From: Microglena sp. YARC
Taxonomy: Eukaryota > Chlorophyta > Chlorophyceae > Chlamydomonadales > Chlamydomonadaceae
Assembly: GCA_022414725.1 (NCBI GenBank)
Contig: CM039465.1
Location: forward strand, 5,476,938 to 5,540,937
Length of the DNA: 64,000 nucleotides
Direction of reading: 5' to 3'
The translations under genes and the position numbers were made by a program. Positions 10,311 through 20,652 of this stretch are shown here, piece by piece (the stretch's first letter is position 1; each line of letters begins with the position of its first letter). Under the pieces are notes generated by a model. That model was not told where the DNA came from, searched no databases, and saw only the letters and a program-made list of their open reading frames with translations.

Positions 10311-10706
10311 CACAGCTGTGGCATTAACAGTATGGACATCTGCCCTACCGGGACTTGGTAAGGCTACAAGACGATGACCAGGATTAAGAAGGAGCCCATG
10401 GATTGCAGCTCAGCATGACGTGCAGGCCATGATGAGTGCTGAGCGACTCTAAGCAACATGCCTATGAAGCCTGTGCATTGAGGCCATCACGAATATCTAG
10501 CAAGCCCGCGCTCCCATCACGTTCAGCCATGCCCTCCTGACTGCTTGACATGTTGGCCTAGCTCCTCAGAAACCCCAACTAGATTAGCTTGTCTGGTTCC
10601 TGAGGCCAGCTGGGATGGTTAGCTCATAGCTCATACCATAGCTCATAACCTATTATGTCTTGGTCCCACCTATGGGATCTAAGGATGATTAGCTCAGCTA
10701 TTTACG

Positions 10707-10922
10707 TCCTTGGGATGCCAGGCTGGCTACCTAAGTTGTATGTCCTTGGGATGCCAGGCTGGCTACCTTAGTCGTATGTCCTTGGGATGCCAGGCTGGCT
10801 ACCTAAGTTATATGTCCTTGGGAAGCCAGGCTGGCTACCTAAGTTGTATGTCCTTGGGATGCCAGGCTGGCTACCTAAGCTTCATGTCTTTGGGATGCCA
10901 GGCTGGCTTCCTAAGTTGTATG
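10707..10922 (+). repeat. 36-bp minisatellite, six units
   Basis: Six head-to-tail copies of a 36-bp unit (GTCCTTGGGATGCCAGGCTG and 16 further bases). The unit gives a 12-residue periodic open frame that has no independent support as a gene. Confidence 0.95.
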
Positions 10923-11178
10923 TCACTTTAAGGACTTGATGCTAGCTCCATCATGCAAAATGCCTGGTATACATTTACTTAAGGTCCGGAGCTCACATAA
11001 ATCTCCAGCTTTGGCCATATGGGTATTGTGTTTATACATTGTGTGTGTGTTCTCGACAAATCCTTTGGTCCAACTGCAAGGTCACCATTTTGGATCTCCG
11101 CTTGCACCGGGCTGAAGCCAGTGGTGAGGTTGTTAGCTTTGGATTGTTGATACCCATCCGGACATTGATTTTGTTACC
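10923..11178 (+). repeat. Dispersed element, copy 2 (downstream of the minisatellite)
   Basis: Counterpart of 8167-8437, sharing ATGCTAGCTCCA, TTCTCGACAAATCCTTTGG and GTTGATACCCATCC. It shows that the 36-bp array is an internal expansion of this element. Confidence 0.75.
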
Positions 11179-11527
11179 ACCCCTCCATGGGTAGCACCCT
11201 CAGTATATCAGGCATACTGCCGGAGAGCAAAACGGATGCGCAAAACGGGTGCGCTGGGGTACCTAAGTATTTGGCCTGCAAAATTGCATTTGGACCGCAC
11301 CAACTGACGTTTCCATACGGCAGGCAGCTCACTAAGCTATCAAAAGCAGTCACCTCGTCTCTGAGTCAGATTTCAGGCAAGATGTATTTGCAATCACGTC
11401 ACCTCATCTTCCAGGCAAAGTCAACCTGCGCCCCGGCCAGGTGATGTTTGGATTCGGCTGTCCAGTCACCTCAAAGGGAAAGGCAGACACAGCCGGAGGT
11501 TGCCAAACCTTAATTTATGAGGCAACA
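11179..11527. other. No recognisable gene
   Basis: An 85-codon open frame (11,187-11,444) has no recognisable domain and is likely spurious. Confidence 0.35.
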
Positions 11528-12020
11528 GAACAACTAACTGTGTGATCACCCAAGTTGTTGTGCGATTGCCCTAACTGTGTGATCTCCCATAGTGAGTGAT
11601 CAACGAAGCTGTAGGGAGATCGCCAAAACTGTGTGATCAACCAAGTTGTTGTGCGATCCCCAGAACTGTGTGATAAACCAAGTTGTTGTGCAATCGCCCA
11701 AACTGTGTGATCGCCCAAGTTTTTTGTTATCACCCAAAACTGTGTGATCAACCAAGTTTTCATGCGATCCTGTTAACTGTGTGATCAACCAAGCTAAAGC
11801 GTGATCGCCCAAACTGTGTGATCACCCAAGTTGTTGAAAGAATGCCCTAACTGTGTGATCGCCCTAACTGTGTGATTACCCAAGTTGTTGTGTGATCGCC
11901 CTAATTGTGTGATCAACCAAGCTGTTGTGAGATCGTCCAAACTTTGTGACCGCCCAAACTATGTGATCACCCAAGTTGATGTGCGATCGCCCAAACTGTG
12001 TGATGAACCAAGCTGTCTTG
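11528..12020. repeat. Minisatellite, about 37-bp unit, roughly 13 units
   Basis: Diverged tandem units built on AACTGTGTGATCAACCAAGT plus TGTTGTGCGATCGCCCA. The units contain GATC and alternate between full and truncated forms. Minus-strand open frames here are products of the repeat. Confidence 0.9.
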
Positions 12021-12055
12021 AGTAGCCCAAAACAGAAACTGAGTGTTTTTTCTCT

Positions 12056-12506
12056 GTGCCTGATGTACGCATGTGACTAGCACAGCAGTACGACCGTGCC
12101 TGATGTATGCATGTGACTAGCACAGCAGTACAACACCGGTAGTCCGTGCCTGGTGTAAGCATGTGACTAGCACAGACGAACAACACCAGAAGTTCGTGAC
12201 TGATGTGTGCATGTGACTAGCATGGCAGTATAACCGAACCTGATGTACGCATGTGACTAGCACAGCAGTACAACCATGCCTAATGTATGCAAGCGACTAG
12301 CACAGCAGTACAACACCGGTAGTCCGTGCCTGATGTAAACATGTGACTAGCACAGACGAACAACACCGGAAGTCCGCGACTAATGTGTGTATGTGATTAG
12401 CATGACAGTATAACCGAGCCTGATGTACGCATGTGACTAGCTAAGCAGTACAACCTTGCCTGATGTATGCATGCGACTAGCACAGCAGTTCAACACCGGT
12501 AGTATC
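12056..12506. repeat. Satellite with 180-bp higher-order unit
   Basis: Four related monomers of 40, 50, 50 and 40 bp, each containing CATGTGACTAGCA, form a 180-bp higher-order unit. Monomer starts are about 12,056, 12,096, 12,146 and 12,196, then 12,236, 12,276, 12,326 and 12,376, then 12,416 and 12,456. Equivalent monomers 180 bp apart are much more alike than neighbouring monomers, which is the mark of higher-order amplification. Confidence 0.9.
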
Positions 12507-12740
12507 ACTTGGTTGATAATAACAAGTCTTAAAACATTCAGCTTCGTGTGCTTCCTGTTTTCCATGGGTATGTCAGGCGGGTGAGAGGCACAGAATTAGC
12601 TGAGAAACCATGTAACTTCTTCGCCTCCTTCTTCTTAGCTTTGCAAAATGCTGTTTCGAGAGCCAACAGGCTCAAACTGAAGCTCCTAGCTATGGGTTTG
12701 AATAGCTTTGTGTGCTCCCTGGATTCTGTGGGTATCGCAC

Positions 12741-12753
12741 GGGGGGGGGGGGG
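12741..12753. repeat. Poly-G tract, 13 nt
   Basis: Thirteen consecutive G next to a dispersed GCAGACCAGAGTTGGCTGAG motif (copies near 12,777 and 12,994). Confidence 0.9.
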
Positions 12754-12806
12754 ACTTAAAATTGACTGCTGGGGGAGCAGACCAGAGTTGGCTGAGGAAA
12801 ATGAAT

Positions 12807-12980
12807 GATAGCGCCTGGTGAGGCATGGTAGTAAGGGAGCCCCGTCTTACGATGGTAGGGAACGGGCTGCTACTTTACCTGGACAAAGCTACGGAGGCTA
12901 CCGTGAGCACTAAGGCACACCTGTGGGGATTCGAACCCCGCAATTTCGTCGTTCAAGGAGCTCTGCCATGGAGCCTTTTG
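12807..12980 (-). mobile_element. tRNA-derived SINE
   Basis: On the minus strand the 5' part reads as a tRNA-like head: a D-arm with GCTC/GAGC pairing (GGCTCCATGGCAGAGC, box A) and a T-arm with GGGG/CCCC pairing around TTCGAAT (box B, GGTTCGAATCC). The body then runs GGTAAAGTAGCAGCCCGTTC to CTTACTACCATGCC and ends CCAGGCGCTATC. The body/tail resembles the 3' end of the LINE at 40,280. No matching acceptor stem or clear anticodon arm is seen, so it is not called as a tRNA gene. Confidence 0.7.
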
Positions 12981-13089
12981 TTGAACGGGGATAGCAGACC
13001 AGAGTTGGCTGAGGAACCATGTAATATTTTCCCGCCTACTGCAAGAAAAGCACCACTGCTGTACCAGAGTACTGCCAGGTCTTGCTCCT

Positions 13090-13665
13090 TCAGTCAGAGC
13101 AACCTTCCAAGATGCTCTCGGGTATGTTGGATTTGGCTGCTCTAGCCAAAACACCAAGGGACTGAAAAGAGTTCAGTTTCTGAGGAGCTGCACGCTTACG
13201 CACTGGCCCCACCATCTTCTCCCCAGCTAGACCTACAGTCTCACAGAGCTCAGTGATGGCTCCCTCTGTCTGGTCGGCTGTTCCCGGAGTCGGAAGCGCG
13301 TGGGTCTCCCCCACCATCTCTTCTGCTGGTCCCACTTTTATGGGCCCAGATTCCAATGCCTCGACCCCTGGATCCACTCTTTCAACCCCTGTTTCCACTT
13401 TGGACAAAGAAGAGGGCAGTTTAGCTGATGTCTGCAGACTTGCCATGATCGTTCCCATAGCCGTGGACTTCAGGATCGTAGGGATGTTAGCCTCTTTCAG
13501 TCTGAACAGCTCAGCTTTTGACTGCTCAGACCGAAGCCCGAGTTGAGAGAAAGATGGGGTCAAAGTGCCAACCTTTTCCACACTGCCCATGAATTGCTGA
13601 CTAGGTCTGTGGATCACCGGACGCCTGGTGCTAAACCTGGAGTGTCTGCCTGAATCTGGGGTTGA
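13090..13665 (-). CDS. Uncharacterised ORF, 3' part, cut by copia A
   Basis: A continuous minus-strand frame of about 190 codons, rich in Ser, Glu and Pro, ends at 13,090. Its upstream side stops at the copia target duplication (13,666-13,670). Across the element the open frame 19,987-19,552 lies on the same strand, so the transposon appears to split one coding-like region. No conserved domain is recognised. The two halves need one frame correction to join, so it is either a pseudogene, two exons or a chance ORF. Confidence 0.35.
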   Translation of the reverse strand, partial: STPDSGRHSRFSTRRPVIHRPSQQFMGSVEKVGTLTPSFSQLGLRSEQSKAELFRLKEANIPTILKSTAMGTIMASLQTSAKLPSSLSKVETGVERVDPGVEALESGPIKVGPAEEMVGETHALPTPGTADQTEGAITELCETVGLAGEKMVGPVRKRAAPQKLNSFQSLGVLARAAKSNIPESILEGCSD

Positions 13666-13670
13666 AGAAG

Positions 13671-14064
13671 TATCAGCTATTAAGCACTTCTAAGAGTGGA
13701 CAGAGATGTATGCAGCGGAGACAGACGCGCCAATCTATACACAGAGACGAGAATAACGTTACAAGCAAGGACGTACACTAAAGGACACCAGCGGTGGGCG
13801 AAGTGGATGCCTGTAACCTGAATAGACCCTAAGCCCGGATCTTGTCACCCTGACACCGTTTAACACAGGACATGTCAGGGAGAGACCGATAAGACACAGA
13901 GAGATAGGCAGTCAATAGGAAGCTGACACTGAGTCACTAAAGGATGACTCAGTTCTACGGGAAGCTGTCACTATGGGAAGCTGTCAGGGCCGATAGTTCT
14001 AAGGGAGTACAGTAGTAGTCACCAAGTCATAAAACGAATGAGAGCAACGCAATTCATGCTGACA
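13671..14064 (-). repeat. Copia A 3' LTR
   Basis: 394 bp, matching 19,153-19,546. A short purine-rich GGTGGAG precedes it on the element strand. Confidence 0.93.
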
Positions 14065-15544
14065 CTCCACCTATGACACAGGTGACATACAATACTAGTA
14101 CTCCACCTATGGCACTGGGGACATAGAACCATATGTAACAAACAAAAAGTATTAAGGAACGGCGGAAAAAACAGGAAACCAGAAGAAAGCCTTGTCTAAA
14201 ATAAAAGGATGAGAAAGGATGAACCAAAAACCACTGTAGTACTCCGAAAATGTCGCAGCAAAAACTTGGGTCATACCGAGCTGAGCTGAGACCAAAATGG
14301 AAATGTAACCATCCATGGTAAGCGCAAATATACTATTCATCCAGAATAGTAGGCACCAAACCAGAAAATCACAGGGAGGCCAAACAGAAATCAATCCCAA
14401 ATACCTAAGGAAGGGGAACAACGGTGACTGAAAGAACCGAGAACGTAACCGAAAGAGAAGACTGAAAAAATCGTATATCAAAGTTGGGAACAACGGTATA
14501 GAAAACCCGATCCGGGAATAGGAACCTAACGCCAATCAATGATAACCAAAGAGACGGATTGAAATATCGTGTGAGAGCAGCACACGAGAGAATCAAAGCA
14601 TAAAGGACGCAGACAGGAGGACACTAAAGACCACGAAGGAAAAAAGAAAGTCGATGGAAAAATCCACTACCTTAAAAAACTATTCTTAGCATAGAATTCA
14701 TGACTAGGTGGGATGAAAAAACCATGATGAACTGGTTTCTTACTCAAAGATGGAAGTAAGAAGATTTATGAAAGGTAATTATCATAAATCCCCAGCTACG
14801 GCACTAACGAAAACATACTAGGAGGTGGGTATCGCACCGCAAAGAACTCATGCACTCAAGACAAACCAAGCGCCTTACCACAAGCAAACCAAACCTGCAG
14901 CAACTGGAAAAAAAAAATCCAAAGGATGCGGAGAGAAATTTCAAGAAACTTGTAACCAACAAAGGAAACATAGGTCAACGAACAATAGGAGTTGAGATGT
15001 ACAACCATAGTACATAAAACCTATTGTCCACTTGAAAAAAAATAAACGCAGAAAGAAGGACTTAAATAATTTACTGCAAAGGATGGACTGAAAGGGCGCT
15101 TGAAATACATGCGGAAAACAAGAAAGAGGTGAGCGGCGGTACATCTGCAAGTACAACTGCAAGATTACCCAGCCCACCAATTCACAGTAAAAGCCGAAGG
15201 GAAACAACTACTACACTCCACAAAAAATTATAATCACAGGAGAGGCTGGTGATTGAAAAACAGTGTGGAGTAAAAAGAAATAGCTAATCTATGATGAGCT
15301 CCACCGAATGAACCATCTGCCTATGGAACTAAGAGTCAGAAACCATCAAGACGCTATAACGGTGGTCTGAATTAATTACCACCTTCCACCAAAACCAAGA
15401 AAGACAGCTGAAAGGAAGCTGCCTAAACAAAGCGTCGTAACGCTCCACTAATCTAGACTACCCTATAAGTCAGTCTAGGCGGTGCTGAGGAATAGGCACC
15501 CACACATAGGGCCATGTTAACCTACGTATGAGAACCATCAGCAC
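14065..15544 (-). other. Copia A 3' internal region without recognisable RT
   Basis: AT-richer sequence where copia elements normally encode RT and RNase H. Only short unrelated open frames occur on either strand. I looked for the RT YVDD box and its neighbours and see none. The same sequence is present in copy B (47,095-48,590), so the loss is ancestral to both copies. Confidence 0.6.
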
Positions 15545-16452
15545 CTAAAACAATGAATCCTGGGTTGACTGTAACACCCCAGCCATACGCAGAATCAAGC
15601 TAGTAACCGGTAGTATAGCCCCCAGTGCAGAACTACTGCCTGGTTGAACAGGGCCGGCATTATTTGCCTCTAAATCTCCAAAGCCTGGGTCGACCGGAAC
15701 ACCCCAGCCATACGCAGTATCGGAGCCTGACCACGGTTCAAGATCATCACTTGCATCATCGGCAACGGCTACATCATCACCCGGGCTCCTGAGTAATCTA
15801 TCAGAGACGGCAGGAGGCGAAGCGTTCACCAACTCCATCGAGCTATCAATGATGATGGGAGCATGGTGACTAGTAGGCAATGGACCTAACAAAGGCTCCA
15901 CTATGGTCTGAGATGGCTTTAATCCAACGACTTCACCGACGAAATGTGACGCAGAGGAGGGCCTGGCGACCCCCTGAGATTCGGCTAAGATTTTGTCCGT
16001 AGGAACCGCAGAAACTCGCCCGCCCAGTGCTTTCTCACGCAATATAGTACCACTGGCCCCTGACCTAGTTCGCAGAGTCATCCTATGGCCAGGACAGTGG
16101 TCAACAAGAGGGGAAAGCAAAGGATCTAGGGAACTCACTGCAGCCTCAGGCATGTGTCCGTTGATAGCGGCAGGGATGCTAGAGACATACTGTGACCCAT
16201 CATAGGGAGAAAGCCCAGGAATGCAGTTATGATCAAACTGCTCATAGAAGAGTACATCACGACTCTCTACTACCTGGCGCAACTGTGGAACCCAAACAAA
16301 ATAACCCTTACTCACCAGAGAATACCCAACCAGTCTACCAAATAACGCCCTTTCGTCCAGCTTGTTACGTTTCTTCCCAATAGACTAAATATAGCAGGGG
16401 CATTCAAACACACGTAACAACGACACATCAGGAATCACCCCATAAAACAGCT
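15545..16452 (-). CDS. Copia A integrase C-terminus and linker
   Basis: Downstream part of Pol. The copia integrase C-terminal hallmark is readable from about 16,400 across a frame change: LFGRLVGYS, then SKGYFVWVPQLRQVVESRDV. A Pro/Ser/Asp-rich linker of about 200 residues follows. In intact copia elements this linker leads into reverse transcriptase, but here the frame stops at 15,545. Confidence 0.8.
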
Positions 16453-17237
16453 CAAGGTGTCTTGCGTCCCTGATTGGGCAGTCTATGTACTGCCCCAATC
16501 GATATCAGCCAATCCTCGAACCATTTAACCATAAAATCCTTAGCTCTGTCAGACCTCAGACATTTAAAGGCAAACCCCTGCAGCTGATTTGACCATCTGA
16601 GAATGATAGTCTGGACTGCTAAGGGAGCTTCATCCCTGGTCCTCAAGCACAATACTTCAGCATAGCCAGAGTATTGGTCTACAAGGCACAGGATATATAA
16701 CTCCCCACGCAGACCCCTAATATGAACTGGTCCCATTATGTCCAAGTGAAGTCGTTGGAGAGGTGCAAGGACCTCAGTTTTGCTTTCTTTAGGAAAAGGG
16801 AGACGTTTGCCCTTAGCCTTGTGACAAGCATCACATGGGATCTTACCCATCTTTTGTACCTGATGTAGACTGAGGGGCAAATTCTTAACCATACCACGCT
16901 TGACAAGTGTGTGCAAGGCGTCATAGCCGGGATGACCCAGCCGCCTATGCCACAACCATGCAGGAGTGGTAGGGATAACAACTCCACCGTCCTCATCAAC
17001 ATCAAGTGCAAAAGCTGGATAATCTTCAGCAACTCTCAAACAACGACTGGAGGTGTGACAAGGCCTACATGCAAACTTATACACACCATCACTGGAGGCA
17101 GGAAAGGACCAGAGTACAGAAGAGCCCTGAGTGGCAGTACAACTAATACTATCAAAAGCAACCTTGCAGTGGAGGGAATGAGCCACAGCATTTACTGACA
17201 GGAGATTCACTGGACAGTGGGGTATGTACAGAATCAT
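16452..17237 (-). CDS. Copia A GAG-pre-integrase and integrase core
   Basis: About 260 residues. It begins with the end of the protease (VNLLSVNAVAHSL). The zinc-binding GAG-pre-integrase follows (LWHRRLGHPGYDAL, then CDACHKAKGKRLPF; HHCC pattern). The integrase core starts LHLDIMGPV with the first catalytic Asp, and the second Asp lies in CLRSDRAKDF. Copia integrases normally have an NGGEF-like sequence there, so RAKDF is a degenerate version. The catalytic Glu region is lost at the frame break near 16,452. Confidence 0.88.
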   Translation of the reverse strand: MILYIPHCPVNLLSVNAVAHSLHCKVAFDSISCTATQGSSVLWSFPASSDGVYKFACRPCHTSSRCLRVAEDYPAFALDVDEDGGVVIPTTPAWLWHRRLGHPGYDALHTLVKRGMVKNLPLSLHQVQKMGKIPCDACHKAKGKRLPFPKESKTEVLAPLQRLHLDIMGPVHIRGLRGELYILCLVDQYSGYAEVLCLRTRDEAPLAVQTIILRWSNQLQGFAFKCLRSDRAKDFMVKWFEDWLISIGAVHRLPNQGRKTP

Positions 17238-17469
17238 TGGTTAAAGTGATAGATGTTGGTAACCAATCACTACATAACACAATGGACCCCATACCCTCTG
17301 ACCGTTGAATCACCCCATCACTAAATCGAACTGCAGGCCCAACAGCAGAGGATTCAAACACAGTGAACAAAGACTTATCACCTGTGATTGACATCCCAGC
17401 TCCAGAATCCACATGCCAGACACCCTCAGAAAGACTTGGGCTGCAAAGGTTTGAGAATCTGTGGTGCAT
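17152..17469 (-). CDS. Copia A aspartic protease
   Basis: Contains VWHVDSGAGMSITGDKSLFT with the catalytic DSG triad, the N-terminal signature of copia proteases. It overlaps the integrase frame by 86 bp in another phase, so one indel separates two parts of one polyprotein. Confidence 0.88.
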   Translation of the reverse strand: MHHRFSNLCSPSLSEGVWHVDSGAGMSITGDKSLFTVFESSAVGPAVRFSDGVIQRSEGMGSIVLCSDWLPTSITLTNDSVHTPLSSESPVSKCCGSFPPLQGCF

Positions 17470-17492
17470 GAGAATAGGACAGAGCGTACCTC

Positions 17493-19152
17493 CTAGTTCT
17501 TGTTTATGTTGTACCCGTCTATCTGAGCTTGCAGGGAGGACAGCTGCTTGCGAGTAAGCGACCCTGGAAGGGCCAAAGCAACGGGCACCGGTTCATTACC
17601 AGGTGCACGACCTTTGGCCTTTCTGAGTTCCGGATACTTCGTGAAGCAGCGGTCTTCCGAGTGGCTCGTTTTCGAAAGACAGGGGCCCCAAGTGCAATCC
17701 AAGCGCCTTTGGTAGCCCCGGAACCCTGAGAACCAGGTCCCTTGCCCCGCTGAAAAGCAGCATTAGCAGGGACATGGGAAGGGTCACGGGACCAACCAGG
17801 ATGCCTTGGATCAGACCTAGGGAGAGACACATTCAAGAAATCTAATGATCTATATGTATCAAGACAGGTCCAGAGAGGACGGGGAACTTTCAAGAAGTCA
17901 AACACTTGAAACCCAAACTCACGTAGCTAAGGCATACACCTAAGGGCGGAACCAGGGGCACAGGAAAAACAAAGTAGTAACCTTTGTCGAACCACGGAAC
18001 GCACCCAGGGGTCACAAGGAGCCTAAGAGAGAAAAATATCCACCAAGATATCATGCCAAAGATCCTCCACGGCCGCTGGACTAGGGCCAGGACGGCGTCC
18101 ACTTCGGCCTGTAGCATGGGCGAAGTCCGGCGCTGCGAGACCTGGGATCACAGAAGGTGGGGAAGCGTTAGGGCGAAGTCGAGATATGAGGTATAGGAAA
18201 AAAGGAGACGAGGATGAAAGTGCAGCAAGTCGCACCTGGTGCAGAAAATCGCACCAATGGCAGAAAATCGCAAATCGCAAGGGCAGAATTCGAAAATTTA
18301 TCGCGAGGATGCGAAGAGCAAAGCCGAGGCAAGTAAAGGTCCTAATATCCTTCCGTCGATGAGCACTCAATCCCAAGTCCCCCCCTCTATCGCTCGACTC
18401 ACCCGGTTGGGGGGTAGAGGGAGCAGCACCCGAGTGGTGCTGACCATACCCCCCTGCTTCCACCACCTCCAGAATCTCCAGGTCCAGACGCGTAGGTCGT
18501 CCTCCTCTGGCGAACCCTACGGCAGTGCCGGCGATCCGCCAGCTTGATCGAAAAAATTCTCCAGAAGGTATCACAGAGCCACTAGAGCGCAAGCTCATGC
18601 CAGTAGCCGACCATCGGCTGGGCAGAGCAAAGGGAGCACACAGACGACGTAGACAACAGCAGGGAGCTTGGTCGGCTTGGCAACCTCCGGTATGCAGGCA
18701 GAGCCTCAAACACCGGAGTTAGCGACGTCAAAGACGCGAGCAGACGAAGACGGGTATCTCCACCGATGTCCAGGCTAGTCGCCGACTGGACAGCAGGCTC
18801 AAACACAGCAAAGATTCATCAGAAACATCCTCAACCTCAACAGAGAGGCGTTGGACAAAAGGAGAAGAAGACGGAGAAATGGAGGTATTGGAGGGGGGGA
18901 TGTCTTCCATGATGGCGGAAGGAGACTCATCTAAGGCAGCAGAGGGCTCTGGCGCGCAATCATCGAGCCAATCAGTGGGAACACGGGTCTTGAAAGGAAG
19001 AATCCGGTCGCAGCCATTGGAGACAATGACGCTCTCCATACCGCGCGACCAAGTCAAACCATTCTGTGGGGTAAAGCTTTTCGAAGCCGGCAGGAGGCCC
19101 ACGCGGAAGTTGCGTTGTCAAGCAGTGGTAGAAAGAGATGAAGCCCATTACC
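17493..19152 (-). pseudogene. Copia A Gag, degraded
   Basis: Several overlapping minus-strand frames cover this stretch, and none reads through. The nucleocapsid end is recognisable as CTWGPCLSKTSHSEDRCF, a zinc-knuckle-like motif with altered spacing (CX4CX5HX4C instead of CX2CX4HX4C), followed by a basic KYPELRKAKGRA tail as in other copia Gags. The upstream Ser/Pro-rich frame at 18,728-19,102 could be the Gag N-terminus. Confidence 0.6.
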
Positions 19153-19546
19153 TATCAGCTATTAAGCACTTCTAAGAGTGGACAGAGATGTATGCAGCGG
19201 AGACAGACGCGCCAATCTATACACAGAGACGAGAATAACGTTACAAGCAAGGACGTACACTAAAGGACACCAGCGGTGGGCGAAGTGGATGCCTGTAACC
19301 TGAATAGACCCTAAGCCCGGATCTTGTCACCCTGACACCGTTTAACACAGGACATGTCAGGGAGAGACCGATAAGACACAGAGAGATAGGCAGTCAATAG
19401 GAAGCTGACACTGAGTCACTAAAGGATGACTCAGTTCTACGGGAAGCTGTCACTATGGGAAGCTGTCAGGGCCGATAGTTCTAAGGGAGTACAGTAGTAG
19501 TCACCAAGTCATAAAACGAATGAGAGCAACGCAATTCATGCTGACA
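19153..19546 (-). repeat. Copia A 5' LTR
   Basis: Matches the 3' LTR. On the element strand it ends GCTGATA and is followed by GGTAATGGGCTTC, the position expected for a primer-binding site. I cannot match that to a tRNA with confidence. Confidence 0.93.
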
Positions 19547-19551
19547 AGAAG

Positions 19552-19987
19552 GAGAGCGCGTACTTTGCTGGAAGGGCGACAGACCTGCCCCTGTTTTAGA
19601 GAGGGCGAAGTTAGAAAGGTCCAAGGAAGAACACTGAGCAAACTCTCCACTCTGAAGAGGACTTTTGGTGAGGTATGACATGCTGCCTATGCGAGGGACC
19701 CCTGGGTTAGCAGCAGACAAGACGAGCATCTGCTCTGAATGATAGTGAGTGCCATTGCCACTGCACGAGACAGCCCTCGCGACCGCAATCAAGCTGCTCA
19801 GGGAGTTCGGCCTGCGTGTTGGGCAACATGTTGTTTTGTAAGAGAAGGAAAAAATGTTTTCACGTAGCACCATGGTGCTCCTAGTAGCTTTTGGGGTGCT
19901 ACTAAGCAGCTTTATTGGCTCTAAAGGCAAACCCAGAAGACTGGTGTAGCACCCCCAACACACAACAGTAAATAATTTAGCACTCAC
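19552..19987 (-). CDS. Uncharacterised ORF, 5' part, cut by copia A
   Basis: Open minus-strand frame of about 145 Ser-rich codons upstream of the insertion, no known domain. Its probable continuation is at 13,090-13,665. The second copy at 52,571-52,900 has several frameshifts in the same sequence. Confidence 0.3.
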
Positions 19988-20026
19988 GCCTGACTTACGC
20001 TACAGATAGCTAGCGTTCGAAGTGGT

Positions 20027-20178
20027 GGTGGTGTGTGCGTGTGTGTGTGCGTGTGTGGTGGTGTGAGTGTGCGTGTGTGTGTGTGTGGTGGTGTGTGTGT
20101 ATGTGTGTGTGGTGGTGCATGTGTGTGTGTGTGGTATGTGTGTGGGGTGTGTGTGTGTGTGTGTGTGTGGTGGTGGGG
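20027..20178. repeat. Compound TG microsatellite
   Basis: (TG)n interrupted by GTGGTGG blocks. The repeated counterpart is at 53,050-53,210. All open frames in it are artefacts. Confidence 0.95.
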
Positions 20179-20454
20179 GGGGGTAGGAGTTCAGCACAAG
20201 TTATAGCTAAGCAGTACAGGTTTTCCTTTCAGTTACGAATCTCTTGAAACCTCTGATTGCATGGCTCGTTAATTTTAACATCGCATCGCATCGCTCGATA
20301 ATTTTCATTCGTATGGCCACCGCTTACAATCTAGCCAAGGCTGGGTACGTGAACATTGGAAATCAGACATTCATGAGTTTGCAGTTTGTGCCTGGCCAGG
20401 TCATGGCATGACTGAATAGCGTTAGGGGAGCTTGGAAGGAGCTCAGAAGACCTG

Positions 20455-20607
20455 ATATGCAGGGCACTGAAGATGGGATGAAAACGGATGGGGTCACACA
20501 GTGATATGGGGTCACGCAGTGATATGCAGGGCACTGAAGATGGGATGAAAACGGATGGGGTCACGCAGTGATATGCAGGGCACTGAAGATGGGATGAAAA
20601 CGGACGT
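20455..20607. repeat. Tandem repeat, about 60-bp unit, 2.5 copies
   Basis: Units containing GATATGCAGGGCACTGAAGA and ACGGATGGGGTCAC. The counterpart is at about 53,487-53,635. Confidence 0.85.
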
Positions 20608-20652
20608 GTCATTGCTTACACGAAATACACTCTAGTATGAAGCCCTTCAAAC

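Larger units (their letters stand above)
13671..19546 (-). mobile_element. Copia LTR retrotransposon A, lacking reverse transcriptase
   Basis: A 5,876-bp element with two 394-bp LTRs (13,671-14,064 and 19,153-19,546), which appear identical on inspection. On the minus strand they begin TGTCAGC and end GCTGATA. A perfect 5-bp target duplication AGAAG flanks it (13,666-13,670 and 19,547-19,551). Coding order on the minus strand is degraded Gag, zinc knuckle, aspartic protease, GAG-pre-integrase and integrase, the copia order. The roughly 1.5 kb between the integrase tail and the 3' LTR has no reverse transcriptase or RNase H, so the element is non-autonomous. Confidence 0.93.

Noticed and set aside
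12915..12980. Functional tRNA gene
   Set aside because: D- and T-arms can be paired, but an acceptor stem and proper anticodon arm cannot. The continuation into a repeat body marks a SINE.
14152..15207. Aromatic-rich minus-strand ORFs at the copia 3' region as a membrane or envelope protein
   Set aside because: The frames are short and rich in Phe/Leu because of A-rich sequence on the other strand. They have no motif, and the second copy has indels in them.
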